A stretch of 64,000 bases of DNA from Isoetes taiwanensis (Eukaryota; Streptophyta; Lycopodiopsida; Isoetales; Isoetaceae): NCBI GenBank assembly GCA_021234155.1, contig JAJEKV010000067.1:2648091-2712090 (forward strand), written 5' to 3'. Made by a program: the position numbers and the translations under genes. The notes under the pieces are model-generated. The model did not search any database, was not told the DNA's origin, and saw nothing but the letters and a program-made list of their open reading frames with translations. Shown here in pieces: positions 22,968 to 34,690 of the stretch (position 1 is the first letter of the stretch; each line of letters begins with the position of its first letter).

Positions 22968-23125
22968 ACGACCATGCAGATATTCGTTTCATATGAACAT
23001 TATACTCGTATGTACAAAAGACGGTCGTCACACGGATGCAAAAGAGTAGTTGCACGGAGCAATATTTGAACTCGCAACCTTCCAGTTGCGAGTCACACAC
23101 CCTTGCCAAGTGCCCTACCAATATT
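22968..23125 (-). mobile_element. Candidate tRNA-derived SINE
   Basis: Read on the minus strand from 23121: TTGGTAGGGCACTTGGCAAG (box A-like), then a 9-bp hairpin ACTCGCAAC-TGGAAG-GTTGCGAGT, then GAGTTCAAATATTGCTCC (box B-like) about 40 bp downstream. This is the spacing of a polymerase III promoter derived from tRNA. Further down, GGTCGTCAC and GTGACGACC form an inverted repeat. No poly(A) tail or target duplication was found, so the call is tentative. Confidence 0.45.
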
Positions 23126-24529
23126 TGTTAAAAGCATTCCCTCATGTCTTTCTCATATACGGGGCTATTTCCAAGAGGTTCTAGAATATTCTAGAACCTA
23201 CATGCATGCGCGACACTTTGCATGATCTCATCCATTGGAGTGGCGCGATCTTGACCGTTGGCCTTCATATATAAGGAGGCATCTCCTTCTTGTCGAACTA
23301 TTCCGGTTCAACACCAGTCTTGAGCCTTCTAGGCATCTGTCTCATGTTCCTGCTTGCCTTCGGGCCATTGTACTCTTGATTCCTGTTCATATATCATATT
23401 CTTTGCCGATCTTGGCATATTTCTTCCATATCTCTTGCGTATTTTCCACATATTTTCCTTGTTTTCGCGTAGGTTCATGACACCCCCTCCCCCTTTTTTT
23501 ATTTTATTGTTTTAACGTAATTGTTTTGTGGCATGCATAACCACCCCTCTATTTATTGTTTTGTCGTATGGCATGCGTAATCAGCCCCTCAACTTCGAGA
23601 GGTTTTTCTTTCACGTCTTGTTCTAGTATTGATGATGTGCAGGTACAGGATGGCAGCTGACTTTGACTTCCGCATTTGTGGACTTTTTATGAGAGCGTCT
23701 ATTCAAACTTACATTTGTCAAAGCGCTTGCGAGGGCTTATCATTAGGGCTTTTCCTCAAAAATTTAAAAGGGCAAAGTTTTTTTTTATTTCGTGGTAAGC
23801 TTTCAATAGGTATGCGATTACCCACCATTGTAGAAAATCTGCTGAGATTATTGAGAGCCTATCTATGAAGTCTTATCATATTCATGTGAGTCTAATTCTA
23901 AAATCAATGTGCACTATATGAGAAGCCAAACAAAGGCAAACATGGTCAAGCTACCAAAGAGGCATATCGAGTAAGTGATTCCTGTATATGGTTTTTTTCT
24001 ATCACTGAAACTGGCCCAACACCAAATTTAAGCTCCAATTTTGTATTACATGTGTGTTGTTTGCATGGCCTTCAGGGCTTGTTTCTGCTTTTGAATTTGG
24101 GTGGGCGCCCAGTTTCTTGCCTATAATCGACATCCGAAATTACACATAAAAATCCGACTAGATTGACAGGAGCAGGGTAACGTGGCATCCACATCATTAG
24201 ACAACGGGGACGAGAGGAACGGCTAGGGAAGGCCATAAGAGCGTTAAACTAGCATTTATGACTGACATACTAACAGTTGTGAAGGGTGCTAAGATTGGAA
24301 CAATAAATTCGTTTGAGGTCACTCGTACGATGGGCGGATAGCCGTTAATGATTAACCCAGAGACTTAGGAGCCCAGGGTACGTATGTCAGTGGAAAGCGG
24401 TTAGGGTACAACTACGATATCCTCTCCACACACATACGAAAATAATGAATACCGATATCAGACAGGACAAGACAAGACTAATAATTAATAGAGACGTATC
24501 GAAAAAAGGGGCGGGAAGAAGGAGGCTAA
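23126..24529. other. No gene recognised
   Basis: A T-rich and C-rich tract (23400-23520), then mixed sequence. From 24120 to 24500 the composition becomes more even and leads into the promoter of the next gene, so this part is likely its upstream region. Confidence 0.4.
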
Positions 24530-24600
24530 CCCTAAATGTAATCAGACTATAAAAATACAAGCCCATGAGACGAAGGCTGTTTCCACTTCGAAGGTTTAGG
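24530..24600 (+). promoter_or_regulatory. Telo-box and TATA promoter of the Cys-rich gene
   Basis: AACCCTA (24530-24536, a telo-box as in many plant promoters) stands about 12 bp before CTATAAAAATA (24547-24557, TATA box). Transcription would be expected about 30 bp beyond the TATA box, placing the first ATG of the transcript at 24683. A reverse-oriented TTTAGGGTT follows at 24595-24603. Confidence 0.6.
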
Positions 24601-24682
24601 GTTCTTGCAGCCGACGGGGGTAGATATCCTCATAGAACAAGTCTCCAGCTTCAACTTAGAGAATTCGGGCGCTAGAAAGAGC

Positions 24683-25231
24683 ATGGACAGGGGCAAGAAG
24701 GTGATAGAGATGCAGCCCAATGCAGAATCAGCACCAAGGAAGCGGTCAAGATCGGGGAACCCAGGAAACCTCACGGTCCCCTGGAACCCGGAGTTGGAAG
24801 ACGGAAGACCATGGTGTATATGTGAAGAGGATTCCCTCTGTCTGGAAAAGGGGCTTTCGTCTTGCCTAAACTGTGGCCGGGTTCACTGCCTGTTTTGTGA
24901 TAGGATTCATCATGCTCAAGCCATGAAAGATGCAGGATATAATCTTCGGCTGTTGGAGATCATGGGGGTTTTGGCGGACAAAAACGATTCAGTCAGGAGG
25001 CATGATAAGGAACGGATGATGACATGCTTTAGCTGGCTACAAATGAATGCCGCAATACAGAAATCTGATAACTACCAACACGATTTGTTGGTTGGAGACT
25101 TCGGAAAAATATGTATGATTTGTTGCGAGAAAAACCCAACCGAATATATATGCAGAGCTCTACTGGCAAGAAATGTGGAGAAGAAAAAGAAAATCGGGGA
25201 GACCTCGGCAGGCAAGACGGCCTGCAAGTAG
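24683..25231 (+). CDS. Cys/His-rich basic protein, single exon, family unknown
   Basis: A 182-codon frame from ATG 24683 (the frame is open further upstream but only non-ATG codons are available) to TAG. A basic, probably nuclear-targeting RKRSRS lies at residues 19-24. A metal-binding cluster follows: C45-x-C47-x5-C53-x7-C61-x2-C64-x3-H68-C69-x2-C72-x3-H76-H77. The second half of this cluster and the following helical segment recall PLATZ or B-box zinc fingers, without convincing identity. A second group, C144, C147, C148 and C157, lies near the end, then KKKK at 167-170. No introns, no frameshifts, its own TATA box, and a composition more even than its surroundings. The T-rich tract after the stop would serve as 3' UTR. 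It could be a lineage-specific DNA-binding protein or a domesticated or element-borne gene. A short upstream frame from 24565 ends just before the ATG. Confidence 0.6.
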   Translation: MDRGKKVIEMQPNAESAPRKRSRSGNPGNLTVPWNPELEDGRPWCICEEDSLCLEKGLSSCLNCGRVHCLFCDRIHHAQAMKDAGYNLRLLEIMGVLADKNDSVRRHDKERMMTCFSWLQMNAAIQKSDNYQHDLLVGDFGKICMICCEKNPTEYICRALLARNVEKKKKIGETSAGKTACK

Positions 25232-25780
25232 AGATTGAGAAGTGGATAAGCAGTGGGTAAGCCAGAATGGGAGAGGTCGAGGGCGACTCGACTTTTTGTT
25301 TTTGTCCTTTGTTCTGTGTTTTCTCTTTTTTGGTTTTCTTTCTGTCTTTGATTCTGCTTAGCTGTGTCTTCTTTCTATTTTAAAAGTTACAAAACCTGGT
25401 ATCATACATGATTTTTTGATTCTGCTTCCCGAGCACGGAGACTCAAAATTGTATATTACTTGACCACGAATTTCCTGAATTACATGAGTTTTGATAACTC
25501 GGGAGTTAGAGGAAATTCTGTAGAAAAATTCTGTAGAAAGATTGTGGGAATAGATAGGTAGATAGAAAATTTCTCTTTTAACAGCAAAATATCTAATGAA
25601 AGCGATGAGTCGCCAGCATCAAGGATACTACCCATAGACGAAAATCACGAATCTGGTTGCGGACAATAGGGAGGGCATGACAGGAAGATTGTAGGTGGCG
25701 AATGCAATGGAGGATATAAATCATCGCAATAGGGAGGCCCATAGATGTCGGAAAAAGCTAGGGTGACAGCAAGGATCTGG

Positions 25781-26245
25781 GTCCCACAAGCTACGGATTA
25801 AGACAAGTAGATGGGAGTGGTCGCAATTGCCACGAGAAATGAGATTATATGCATGTTGCCATTTACAAGTTATTGAAGATGAAAGCGATACTCTACTAAG
25901 ATGTCCTGCTTTTGAGATGGACATGAATCGTTATTTGACTTTATCATTCTATTTCACGCTTCCACAACTTCTCAGAACTCCATCTGTGCATGATTTGGCA
26001 TTATATACTTGAGGTTCTGGATGAGCGTCTTCAATTGTTGAGCAATTCAGTAGTCATCATTGCCTACTTATATTTTCTTTTTGCTTGTCTAGTATCATTA
26101 TTATTGCAAAGGTCTTTCCCTTGAAAACCTTTTCGAGGCAAGGGTTTTTAATCCTAGTAGTAATGGTTGTGCACGAGGCCATTGTATGGATCCTCATGGA
26201 CGTTAAAAAGACTATTCTATTCTATTCAATTCTATTCTTGAATTT
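25781..26245 (+). mobile_element. 5'-truncated LINE, RT C-terminal tail and 3' end
   Basis: The plus strand reads SRWEWSQLPREMRLYACC, then HLQVIEDESDTLLRCPAFEM and a short tail to a TGA at 26009. The W..LPR..R.C..C......DE.H.L..CP.F pattern is the cysteine-bearing C-terminal domain that follows the reverse transcriptase in many LINEs; here one His is Asp. A 3' UTR follows, with ...GGATCCTCATGGACGTT, closing in repeats of TATTC (26213-26240). Upstream RT sequence is missing, as is usual for 5' truncation. Confidence 0.75.
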
Positions 26246-26629
26246 AAAATGGCGGTAGTCAATAGTTTTGTAATCATGGTTCAATCCTAGATAAACATCG
26301 ATTGTAGGTGTAGTTATGTTGTATTGGCTCTATAAATATTTCTCTCTATTATAATGGGTTCAGCTCCAAAAATTTGGATTTATTGATGTCCCTCATCCTT
26401 ATAGTTCCATTACAATTGTTTTGGCGTTACGCAAAATGTATAAATATACTGATCATCTTACTATAGTTTGTATTGTTGTATTTGTGCGGTATGCCAAGTA
26501 GTATTTTTTTGAGCACGTGGTGTATTTATAGTTAGTTTGTACTTTCATAAACTATGGTTTTGGCATGCTTATTTTCTTTTTCATCGTGATTCCATCCCAT
26601 GATTTGTAATGTTGCCATATCAACACAAC
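26246..26629. other. AT-rich spacer, no gene
   Basis: No motif, exon or repeat recognised between the LINE tail and the fold-back element. Confidence 0.5.
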
Positions 26630-27148
26630 ATAACAACCAACACATAACTACCATTAACATTAATTAACACAAACCATTGGGTCCAACATATTTAAATTAA
26701 AAGCCCCCTTAAACCCCCTTTGGTTTGGGTGCATACCATTGGGTCCAACACACTTAAATTAAAATCCCCCTTAAACCCCCTTTGGTTTGGGTGCATATTC
26801 ACACGGGGGGTGACTCCGAACAACGAGTCGTTGGATAAGCATATTCACCCCTTGTTCCTTAATCTACACCGTACACAAAGTTCCTCGTTTGTGGGGTATG
26901 GATGTACAAAATTTGTTATACTGTATAACAAGATTTACAAAATACTATAAGATTTCAGGCAATATACTATATAGTTTTGATTTTGTACGTGCAAAACATA
27001 ATTATAAGGGCCCTCGCTGCCCTACGTCACCCCCTGTGTGAATATGCACCCAAACCAAAGGGGGTTTAAGGGGGATTTTAATTTAAATGTGTTGGACCCA
27101 ATGGTTTGTGTTAATTAATGTTAATGGTAGTTATGTGTTGGTTGTTAT
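26630..27148. mobile_element. Fold-back element with long terminal inverted repeats
   Basis: The left arm begins ATAACAACCAACACATAAC and the right arm ends with its exact reverse complement at 27148. The arms share CCATTAACATTAATTAAC, CCATTGGGTCCAAC, AAACCCCCTTTGGTTTGGG and GTGCATATTCACAC, so each is over 100 bp. The left arm additionally has a 62-bp tandem duplication (26664-26725 and 26726-26787). The centre (26830-27010) is AT-rich and non-coding. The class is uncertain: a TA target duplication is possible if the arms start at ACAACC, but the flanks do not settle it. Confidence 0.8.
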
Positions 27149-27546
27149 ACTAAAAAAAATTTTGGGCCCTTCGGGCACTAACAAAAGCAAACATAGGTAA
27201 ACTTTAAGGACCTATACATTAATTACTAAGAAGCTTGGATAATCTAGTTGAACACATGTACAAGAGGGTATGGTTCATGCTAGAACATGGATTAGTTTCA
27301 AGAGGAACATGCAATTTGTCCAGATATAAAGATAGCAATAATATATTTAACATTGAGCTATGAGTGTATGACAAAATATTAGTTAACATATCTTTTGAAA
27401 AGCCTCCAAATGTTCTCTATAGTGGCAACTAGATCTATTTGAAAACTCCTATGATCTTCTTTCTAAAAGTATGAAATAATCTGTGCCTTTCCAACGTGCA
27501 AATACGTGACCTTCACTTTCTAATGTCCATGCATATGTTCTTAGAG

Positions 27547-27972
27547 CCTCTTCATCAGATCTGCGACTTTGAGAAGTTCTCCGGAATTTGTTGATGAAAT
27601 CAAGGCACTCTCAACAATGCGGCAGGCACTGGTAGAAGGCATTTTTTATTTAAGTCTACCTAGGGATAAGCTCCTAGATGAATGGGCTCTATGTTCTTCA
27701 AAATTTCTTATCAGTGCAGTGCAGAGCTAGGGACCTTGTACTGCAAAGCAAGGCTGCCTCATCATTGCATCAACAGATTTTGGGTTCCTTTTGTTATTCA
27801 TGTTATTTCTTTGATAAGTTTCATTTCGTGAGCCAGTTGGCTTCTTTGGATCATCATTTAGACGCTGGTTATGATGCGGACGGACTACTATGAGCTTTCA
27901 AGGTTAGCAGCTACCAGAGCATCTAATAAGTTTCTGCAAGAACAGAATGAAGAAGTTGAGACTCTCCTATAG
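27547..27972 (+). pseudogene. Unidentified coding fragment with frameshifts
   Basis: The plus strand has adjoining open runs in different frames that read like one protein: LRSSPEFVDEIKALSTMRQA then LVEGIFYLSLPRDKLLDEWA, then SKAASSLHQQILGSFC, then FDKFHFVSQLASLDHHLDAG, then TDYYELSRLAATRASNKFLQ and EQNEEVETLL with a TAG at 27970. The residue pattern is clearly protein-like and alpha-helical but I do not recognise the family. The absence of introns suggests a retrocopy or an element-borne gene. The AATATAAAAATGC...CCCTC(A)7 that follows resembles a retroposed 3' end. Confidence 0.5.
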
Positions 27973-28065
27973 TAATTCTGTTTTTGTTTTGAAACATTGT
28001 ACCGTCTATTATATATTTAATATAAAAATGCACTCGTTCCCTCAAAAAAATATATATATCAGTTA

Positions 28066-28380
28066 TATATATACAATTATATAAGCTGCCCCCTTATAAG
28101 TAGAGATTTGGGTGTCGCCGCCGCAGCCGTCCATTCTTTGAGATCAACGGTTGAGATGAAAACATGCCAAACCACCCCAAGCACCCCCCTTGGGTATAAA
28201 GATTGAGGTGTCACGACTTCAGCCATCGAAGGTGCAATCTACGGTTCAGATGGGGCCACCTCATGATCCCCCCTATTTGGGGCTTTTAATATGGGCCATT
28301 GGATTCAGGGATTCTGGGATTCAGGGATTTGGGGCTTTTAATATGGGCCATTGGATTCACAACAAAAGCCCCAAATTGAA
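28066..28380 (+). mobile_element. R1 repeat copy B
   Basis: TATATATACAATTATATAAG begins the element, followed by almost the same first 130 bp as copy A. The later part diverges and contains a duplicated GGGGCTTTTAATATGGGCC (28279 and 28331) together with a smaller doubled TTCAGGGATT. Confidence 0.75.
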
Positions 28381-30206
28381 GTCCTCTGTTCTCACGCCGG
28401 AAGGAGCCAACGGATTCTCTTTGCTGTTCGGTTGGAGAACGCCACGAGCACTGCCATCGCCATCGGATTTCCCTTTTAGCAGGTAATGTGTTGATAGGGC
28501 AACCGGTTTTCTCAGAAAGAGCCGATTTTTCTTTGCATTCTTGGATTTTGAAATGCAGATGACATCAAATGAGAAAAGAAACCAAATAATGGCTAATTCC
28601 AAGGATTTGTTTCAGTATCTTCGAAGTATAGAATGTGATGCGGACCTGCATTCGCAAATAGCAGCGTTCTGGAAGACTTCAAGACCGCCAACGTAATGCC
28701 ACAGGAATACCTTATCTAACATCCCAAAAACCTAACTGCCAGATCGGTCTTCTGCAGGGCAGATCTGCGACATGCATCTGAATCCGTTTGCCGGAATCCT
28801 CCCCTCTGTTTTATGCTCGATGGGTTTATGGCAGAAGCGTTTATCCACGCTATGTTTCATTGTGTTGTTTTTATTTGAAAACTACGATGTTCGTAGAAAT
28901 ATCTCAAGCTTTTCCTCGTCCTTTTCTGATTGCTTGTGCAGGAAATGTGTGGTCGTTTGCAGCCATTCTTGATATCTTCTGAACATGAGGCAAGGTTGAA
29001 ATCATTAAAGCTTCTTTAAAAACCTCTGGCATCAGAATAATGCCCATATAAGTTTATGACGACTCAGTTGGAGTATTAACTGATACTAACTGGCATAGTT
29101 GGCATTCAACATTTCTGATTGAAATTTGATCTATTGGCTCTGAGGTGAATCGTCAATCTCCATAAGTCAGTTGCAGGGGTCTGTCAGAGTGCGTAGAACT
29201 CAGATAAGTTGTAAAACTATGTGTTATTGAGATATTAGAAGCTCTGAGCAAGGTAACTCTGCAGCCATTTTGAGAAGTGAGAGAATTGGTCTAGACCTAT
29301 AGCAGGTAAATCTTCTGCTTTTTGTGACGCCGCCATTCTGTACACAGGATATAGGAAGCCGTGTGCACATGGTAACCCATAATATTTTGGTTGGTTGCCA
29401 CTAGTTTAAGATTGCGACACTGTACAAATGCTATGTTTGGTTGCTCTTGCAGAGCCAAAGCAGCTTTTCCAGGCTTGATTTTGATAAGTTGTTGCCTCAG
29501 ATCTAGCCCTTGCACGTGTTCTACAGTGCAATTTTATGTGATAACTGATCCTTCCTTTGATTTTGCCAATGTGATTTGAAGATTTAACTATGTATTTAAT
29601 ATCCGTTTAATTTGCACTTCCATGTCCAGGCCAGCAGCTTTGTTAAATCGTTGCCAGCAGCTTTGTTTGTAGGTGCAATGGCTTCTTGCAACCCCTTTGT
29701 CATGTCAACCCCTTTGAGCCATATGCCCAGATTGTTTTCCACTGCCAATCAAGTTTGAAGCTGCCCCTATCCAGATCTCAGCTTTTGCTTTTTCGTATCA
29801 TCAGGGTTAAATACCACTTTGGCCTCACACCACCAGGGTTAAATACCACTTTGGCCTCACACTTTTGGCATTTGAAGCACAGGGCATATGGTGTGGAGGA
29901 AATGCAATAGTAGAATTTCCATTCAGATCTTTGGTGCATGTAATATTTATCGTTATACCAGGGGAGTTTCATGCGCAACCATGGTCAAAGCTGGAAGAAA
30001 CCATTATGATGGGCTGAGCATAGATCAATATGCTACTATAGTGTAAACTCTGCTGCCAAATAAATGACTGTCATCTCTATATTTGTGGTCAAATTTGTAT
30101 CCAATTTGCCACCATTATTATTTTGAAGGCCTATATTTCTGAAGAATGGAAGTATCAATGCCCATATTCTCTTCCCATGACATTAAGTTTGTTTTTTATA
30201 ACTTAG
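28381..30206. other. No gene recognised; several microduplications
   Basis: GTTCTCACGCCGGA (28389) is shared with 52674. Tandem or near-tandem duplications occur near 29631-29668 and 29805-29871 (about 33 bp, GGGTTAAATACCACTTTGGC twice). Open frames are short and lack motifs. Confidence 0.5.
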
Positions 30207-30540
30207 TCTAGGAATTGGTTAAGTGTGCATGCATCCCTGCAGCACAAACCTTATGTTCTACTGCACGCACATTATGAAAGTGGAGCTATAGTTGGAGTGG
30301 CACAAGGAAGAAATGCGTTCTATTGTTCACTATTAAAGCCAAGAGGCATTCTAGTTCACAATATTAAGTCTAGGAATGTGTTTAAGTGTGCATGCATCAT
30401 ACAAGCTCCCTTGCAGCATAAATCTTTTGATCTACTGCAGGCAGATGATGAAAGTGGAGCTGTAGTTGGAGTGGCACAAGGAAGAAATGTGTAATATTGT
30501 TCACTATTGAAGCCAAGAGGCATTCTAGTTCATTTAGGCA
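30207..30540. repeat. Imperfect tandem duplication, unit about 160 bp
   Basis: Units 30207-30365 and 30367-30540 share GTGCATGCATC, GAAAGTGGAGCT, GTTGGAGTGGCACAAGGAAG and CCAAGAGGCATTCTAGTTC. Translated on the plus strand, both give VGVAQGRN and SLLKPRGILVH, so the ancestor may have been coding; unit 2 has a stop between these. Confidence 0.85.
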
Positions 30541-31840
30541 ATCAAACACTTGGGAGCGGATACAAAATTCAAATCACGCATAAGCGCATATATATATATA
30601 GATCTTTAGTATCATTTTACTAGAGTGTTGCAAATCATATTGAAATGTGCGCTTTCCGGTATTCTAACATGATAAACTTTGCCATTTACCTACCCCCTTT
30701 GTGCCTACCCCAATAAACTATTTACTATACTCATATGATTTAGTAGGATCTAGAGGAATCAGGTCAACATTGCACCCTATGTGTTCGATTTCCAACTTCT
30801 TTATAAATTCATCGGGTGATGTGCTTAAAGTAGTAATATTCGGCATGTTTGAAGGCAAGGGATGCCAAATTCTAACACAATGGATTTTATGTACATTGGA
30901 GTTGTCTGGCTTGACACTCACCAAGTTGTCAAATTATTCTTTACGTACTTGAGTCTGCGGACTAGTAGTGTTGGCACGACGTGATTTCACGTTCTACAAA
31001 TCATTCTTTGACAAAAGGTTTGACTTTGACTTATTCATTTAGGTCGACTGTTTTAGTTTAGCTTCGCTTTCTGACTTGACCTCGCTCCTTAAGCTAACTT
31101 CAACTTTCAACTTTCTTGATTAAATCTTCACTCTGTAATGGTGATATTACTTTTGATAACAACCTGCCTTCCATTCACAAAGATTCTCTGATTGCATCTA
31201 AGGTTAAGACTCAAGAAAGAAGAGCAATAGCAATGAACCTCTTAGTGTAATCTCCATTTAGTGGGTATTTTGATGGAGATGTACTCCATGTATTTGTTCC
31301 GCAATTAGTGAAAGCTAGGGCAAAAGTATTAGAGTTGTTTCGTCCAATTTAGTGGTTGCCAAATGGGACCATGTATCATGGAATTTTTTATTGAGAAAAA
31401 TAATATCTGGACCTACATTTAATCTAGCAAAATATGTGGAATGATGATGTGTATGTGCTAGCAAATTTGTCGAGTTCTTCCTCCCTCCCGATCGTTTGTG
31501 GATCTAGGGATTATAAGGAGATGATTAATGTACTTAACGTCATCTTCCCTTCTCTCTATCTTCTATATATCTATCTATTAATGCATGTGCACACACAAAA
31601 AATGCACTTCGCATCTGATTTATCATTCCACCTACGAACACGACTACATGAATCGACATTTTATTTAAACTACAAACTTCAAGAACCAGCCTGGAATCTC
31701 TCGTGTATGTTTCTTTTGCGATCCTTTACCGATGAATATTCTTCTTTGGCTTTTACTTCAAAGTTTCATTCTAACTTTACAATTGATTTACATTCATGGG
31801 CATATGCTGATCTTCTTAATCTTGAACCTTACTTACAGAT
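30541..31840. other. No gene recognised
   Basis: AT-rich with a short TA run near 30588-30600. The plus frame 31434-31859 is open for 141 codons but shows no family motif and runs into repeat R2, so it is probably chance or element debris. Confidence 0.4.
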
Positions 31841-31884
31841 GTTGATAAACCATAGTTAATAAACCCACTGATAGTACAAAGACT

Positions 31885-31942
<58 letters not shown>
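31841..31942. repeat. R2 terminus and (TA)n microsatellite
   Basis: AACCATAGTTAATAAACCC and TAGTACAAAGACTTG are the R2 end, in minus orientation, running into about 55 bp of (TA)n (31887-31942). On the far side R3-like sequence begins (GACTAGCC). Confidence 0.75.
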
Positions 31943-31945
<3 letters not shown>

Positions 31946-34040
31946 TAGCCAAAACTAAAACCTAGCTTAGCCATCCAACCAGCCTTGGGCAATCCCAAGA
32001 GCTGATGGACTTATCAGTCCTTTTGGCTTGAATCAAGCCAAAAGGGAACCTTGGAAACCAAATTATTTTAAAGATCAAATAAGTTTGAACCATGCATTAA
32101 AATGCTGGGTTCAGATATTTAAGAAAATATGATAAAAAAACCTTGCTAAGAGATTATGCTAAAGAAAGTTCATTAATGGCATGTGTTATGCTGGATTATA
32201 TCACCCAATAAATACCATAAAGGATTATGCTACTTCAAAAGAAAAACTACAAAACAACAACTAGAGGTAAAGGGTAAAACCCAAAGATATATTGATGACA
32301 TCAACATGATGTAGAATAGATATTACATCAGAAAATGCAATGATGACTATAATATGCTACAAGATAATACAACTGTTACTGTTTCAAATGTATTACAAAA
32401 AGCATCAATGGTAACAGCCATATGACATCCAGATGCACAATAAATTTCTAAAATGTTCAGAAATAACTTGCATTAATTGTACCATACAACAAGTGTTGTC
32501 CTTCCTGTAGATTAAGTCCAAAGGCCCAGAAAATCCATACCACAGATGTAAAAACAATGAATTTATTTGTAGAAGAGAAATCCAATATAATTCTTCCAAC
32601 CAGCATTTTCCAACCATACAAGATATGGGAAAAGGAAGTTCGGTTACCTGTAGCACAAATAGCAATAGTTAGCCTTAAGAGGGTAAAAACTGCTAGTGCT
32701 AACAGGTAAGCAATGAACTATCCTTGGCTTATCGCCCTTCACCCACAATTTAAAAGACAAATAGCATAAACCACAAGACAGAAAAAACTGAAAGAATAAG
32801 CATACAGTTGGTAGTATATTTTGGGGATAAGACATATCTGTAACAAACATATTTGAGAATGCTTAATAGTAGATCAGAGTTACTAAGTTACATAGCAGGA
32901 ATGATTACCTCAGCATACCATAATAAGAACAAAGGGTGTAATCCAATATGAGGCTAGGGTTATATTATTCTATAGCCAAACTGTATATGCAGCAGCAGCA
33001 GCAAGCTTGTACCCTATGGGAAATGGCCAAAGATCATTCAGATACCATTAGTGTTGCAGCCAAAAGCAGAGAGCCAGCAGAAGAAAATCCTGAACAAAGA
33101 GTAGGCATTTGATCATAAAACATTGGGTCAACCTATAGTATACTTATATTATAGAATATGAGCATAGCCATATCCAATAGCATAGCTTTATTAATGGTAA
33201 AGGGTGCGAAAACAGCCCACACAAAGAAAAGGATAGCAACACAACATAATAATGGGAACATTAGGCAATTAAACTGCATGAACATATATGCACCCGAAAC
33301 ACAGCAGAGCAAAGCATGCGTGTTAAGTCACATTGCTATAACCCAAATCATTAATAGTAGACTGTCATATACCAGTCACACCAGAAATCAAACAAGCTGG
33401 ACCAGCTTACTCTAAGCTAACATATAGGATCAATTAATAGTAGAGATACAAGCCAAATACATTATTAGTCATATGCACTACACCATGGTTTATGGTAGTA
33501 AAATTATACAGGAATAACTGCTTATATTCACTAAGATATGATAAAAGGACCAGCAGAGGCTTTAAAGAAAAAATAAGAGAAGTTCATTGGAGAGGAACAT
33601 ATCCAGGACTAAAATACTAGATTAGATGTAATCACAGTCATAATAATCTAAGATAGATGTTATCACAGTCAAGCATGCAGATCCAGAATTAGGCATGCAA
33701 ATCCCGATTATTCTAAGCCATAATGACTAAACATCTTGTTAGAAAGTACAAACTAGATCATGGCATATCATAAATGCGGTATATCAGCCAGCATGCCATA
33801 TCATAAACAAGTTATAAGAAGACGTTGGAGAATGTGCAACAAGTGCCCTACAGATCAGAGTATAGTTATCAGATTAGGATCATATTTCTACATCTAAGCA
33901 CGCACTGCAATAGAAGGTAAGCAAATGGCAGCAATTAATACTCTGACCTGAGATACAGAAGTGTAGATTAAAGCTGCAATAGAAAAACATAAGGAGAGAA
34001 TTGTACCCTTATATCTAGATTCTCCACTAAAGGGGACCAA
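31943..34040. other. AT-rich region, likely introns of a minus-strand gene
   Basis: The R3-like start (31943-32050) includes CTGATGGACTTATCAGTCC, a hairpin. The rest is strongly T-rich on the minus strand, as plant introns are. It lies downstream of the SAP-like exon at 34061 and would be transcribed with it. No second coding exon could be read with confidence. Confidence 0.4.
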
Positions 34041-34060
34041 ACAAAATTAATTAATCAAAC

Positions 34061-34616
34061 CTGATTGGGCTGTATCTCCTCATCAGATTTTTCTTCATCA
34101 GATATATCCTCAATAGACAGGGGCACATGGATAACGTTGGAAGGCTCAGCATCTTTGCCAACATTGCTACAGCTTTGAATCCCAGATGCCATAAATTTCT
34201 TGATGCCATTATCTCCAGTATCTCTGTTGGGATCAATCCCATTGATCCTACATAATTCTAGCAATTGTGCCTTGGTAGGCTGCACATTGGGATGCTCAAT
34301 CCCTCTTCTCCTAAGAATTTCTATAAGCTTATGTCTGGTGTGCCCTTTGTTTTGGGCGCCCTCTGGGCGTCCAGCCATGCTAATACGAAAAAATGCAGAC
34401 ATTCAAACACTCAGCATGCCTTATATGCTCAGCCAGCAAATTAAGCTAAGCTAATATCCTGTTTGCCGTATTAAATATGTATAAAGCTAGTTGATTAAGA
34501 TGTATATTCAACAAATACAAAGATCGAAATAACAGTTACCTGAGAAAACCAGAAAAAGCCAGTATGAAATTCCAGCTAAGGGTAAGACAGTTACGAGTCT
34601 TTGAGGCGTCCATCAT
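34061..34616 (-). CDS. First two exons of a gene with an SAP/HeH-like motif
   Basis: Exon 34616-34540 starts ATGATGGACGCC and ends at a CTCAG/GTAACTG donor. The intron ends at TTTTTTCGTATTAG, and exon 34379-34061 continues in the same frame (AG plus C gives Ser, then MAGRPEGAQNKGHTRH), ending at CAATCAG/GTTTG. The second exon holds KLIEILRRRGI...TKAQLLELCRINGID, a helix-turn-helix pattern like SAP or HeH/LEM DNA-binding motifs, then an acidic DISDEEKSDEE tail. The splice agreement supports a true gene start. CG-containing sequence with GTAACCCTAACTTTCC just upstream (34645-34690) suits its promoter. It lies on the same strand as the reverse transcriptase, 1.2 kb downstream of it, but the promoter-like start suggests a separate transcript. 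Later exons were not found. Confidence 0.5.
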
Positions 34617-34690
34617 TCCGCTATCCACTATCAGAGGTCAGAGGTCGTAAGGAAAGTTAGGGTTACGACCCTTCGGCTAAATATCCGGTG

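Noticed and set aside
31434-31859. 141-codon plus-strand frame as a gene
   Set aside because: No motifs or splice context, and it runs into the R2 terminus and microsatellite.
32051-34040. A GIY-YIG endonuclease or second RT downstream of the Penelope-like RT
   Set aside because: Checked by eye in the minus frames; no GIY, YIG or RT motif seen.
34078-34115. Two CTGATGA words followed by GAAA/GAGG on the minus strand, like a hammerhead ribozyme core (hammerheads accompany some Penelope-like elements)
   Set aside because: They encode the acidic SDEEKSDEE tail in frame, and no pairing arms for helices I-III are visible.
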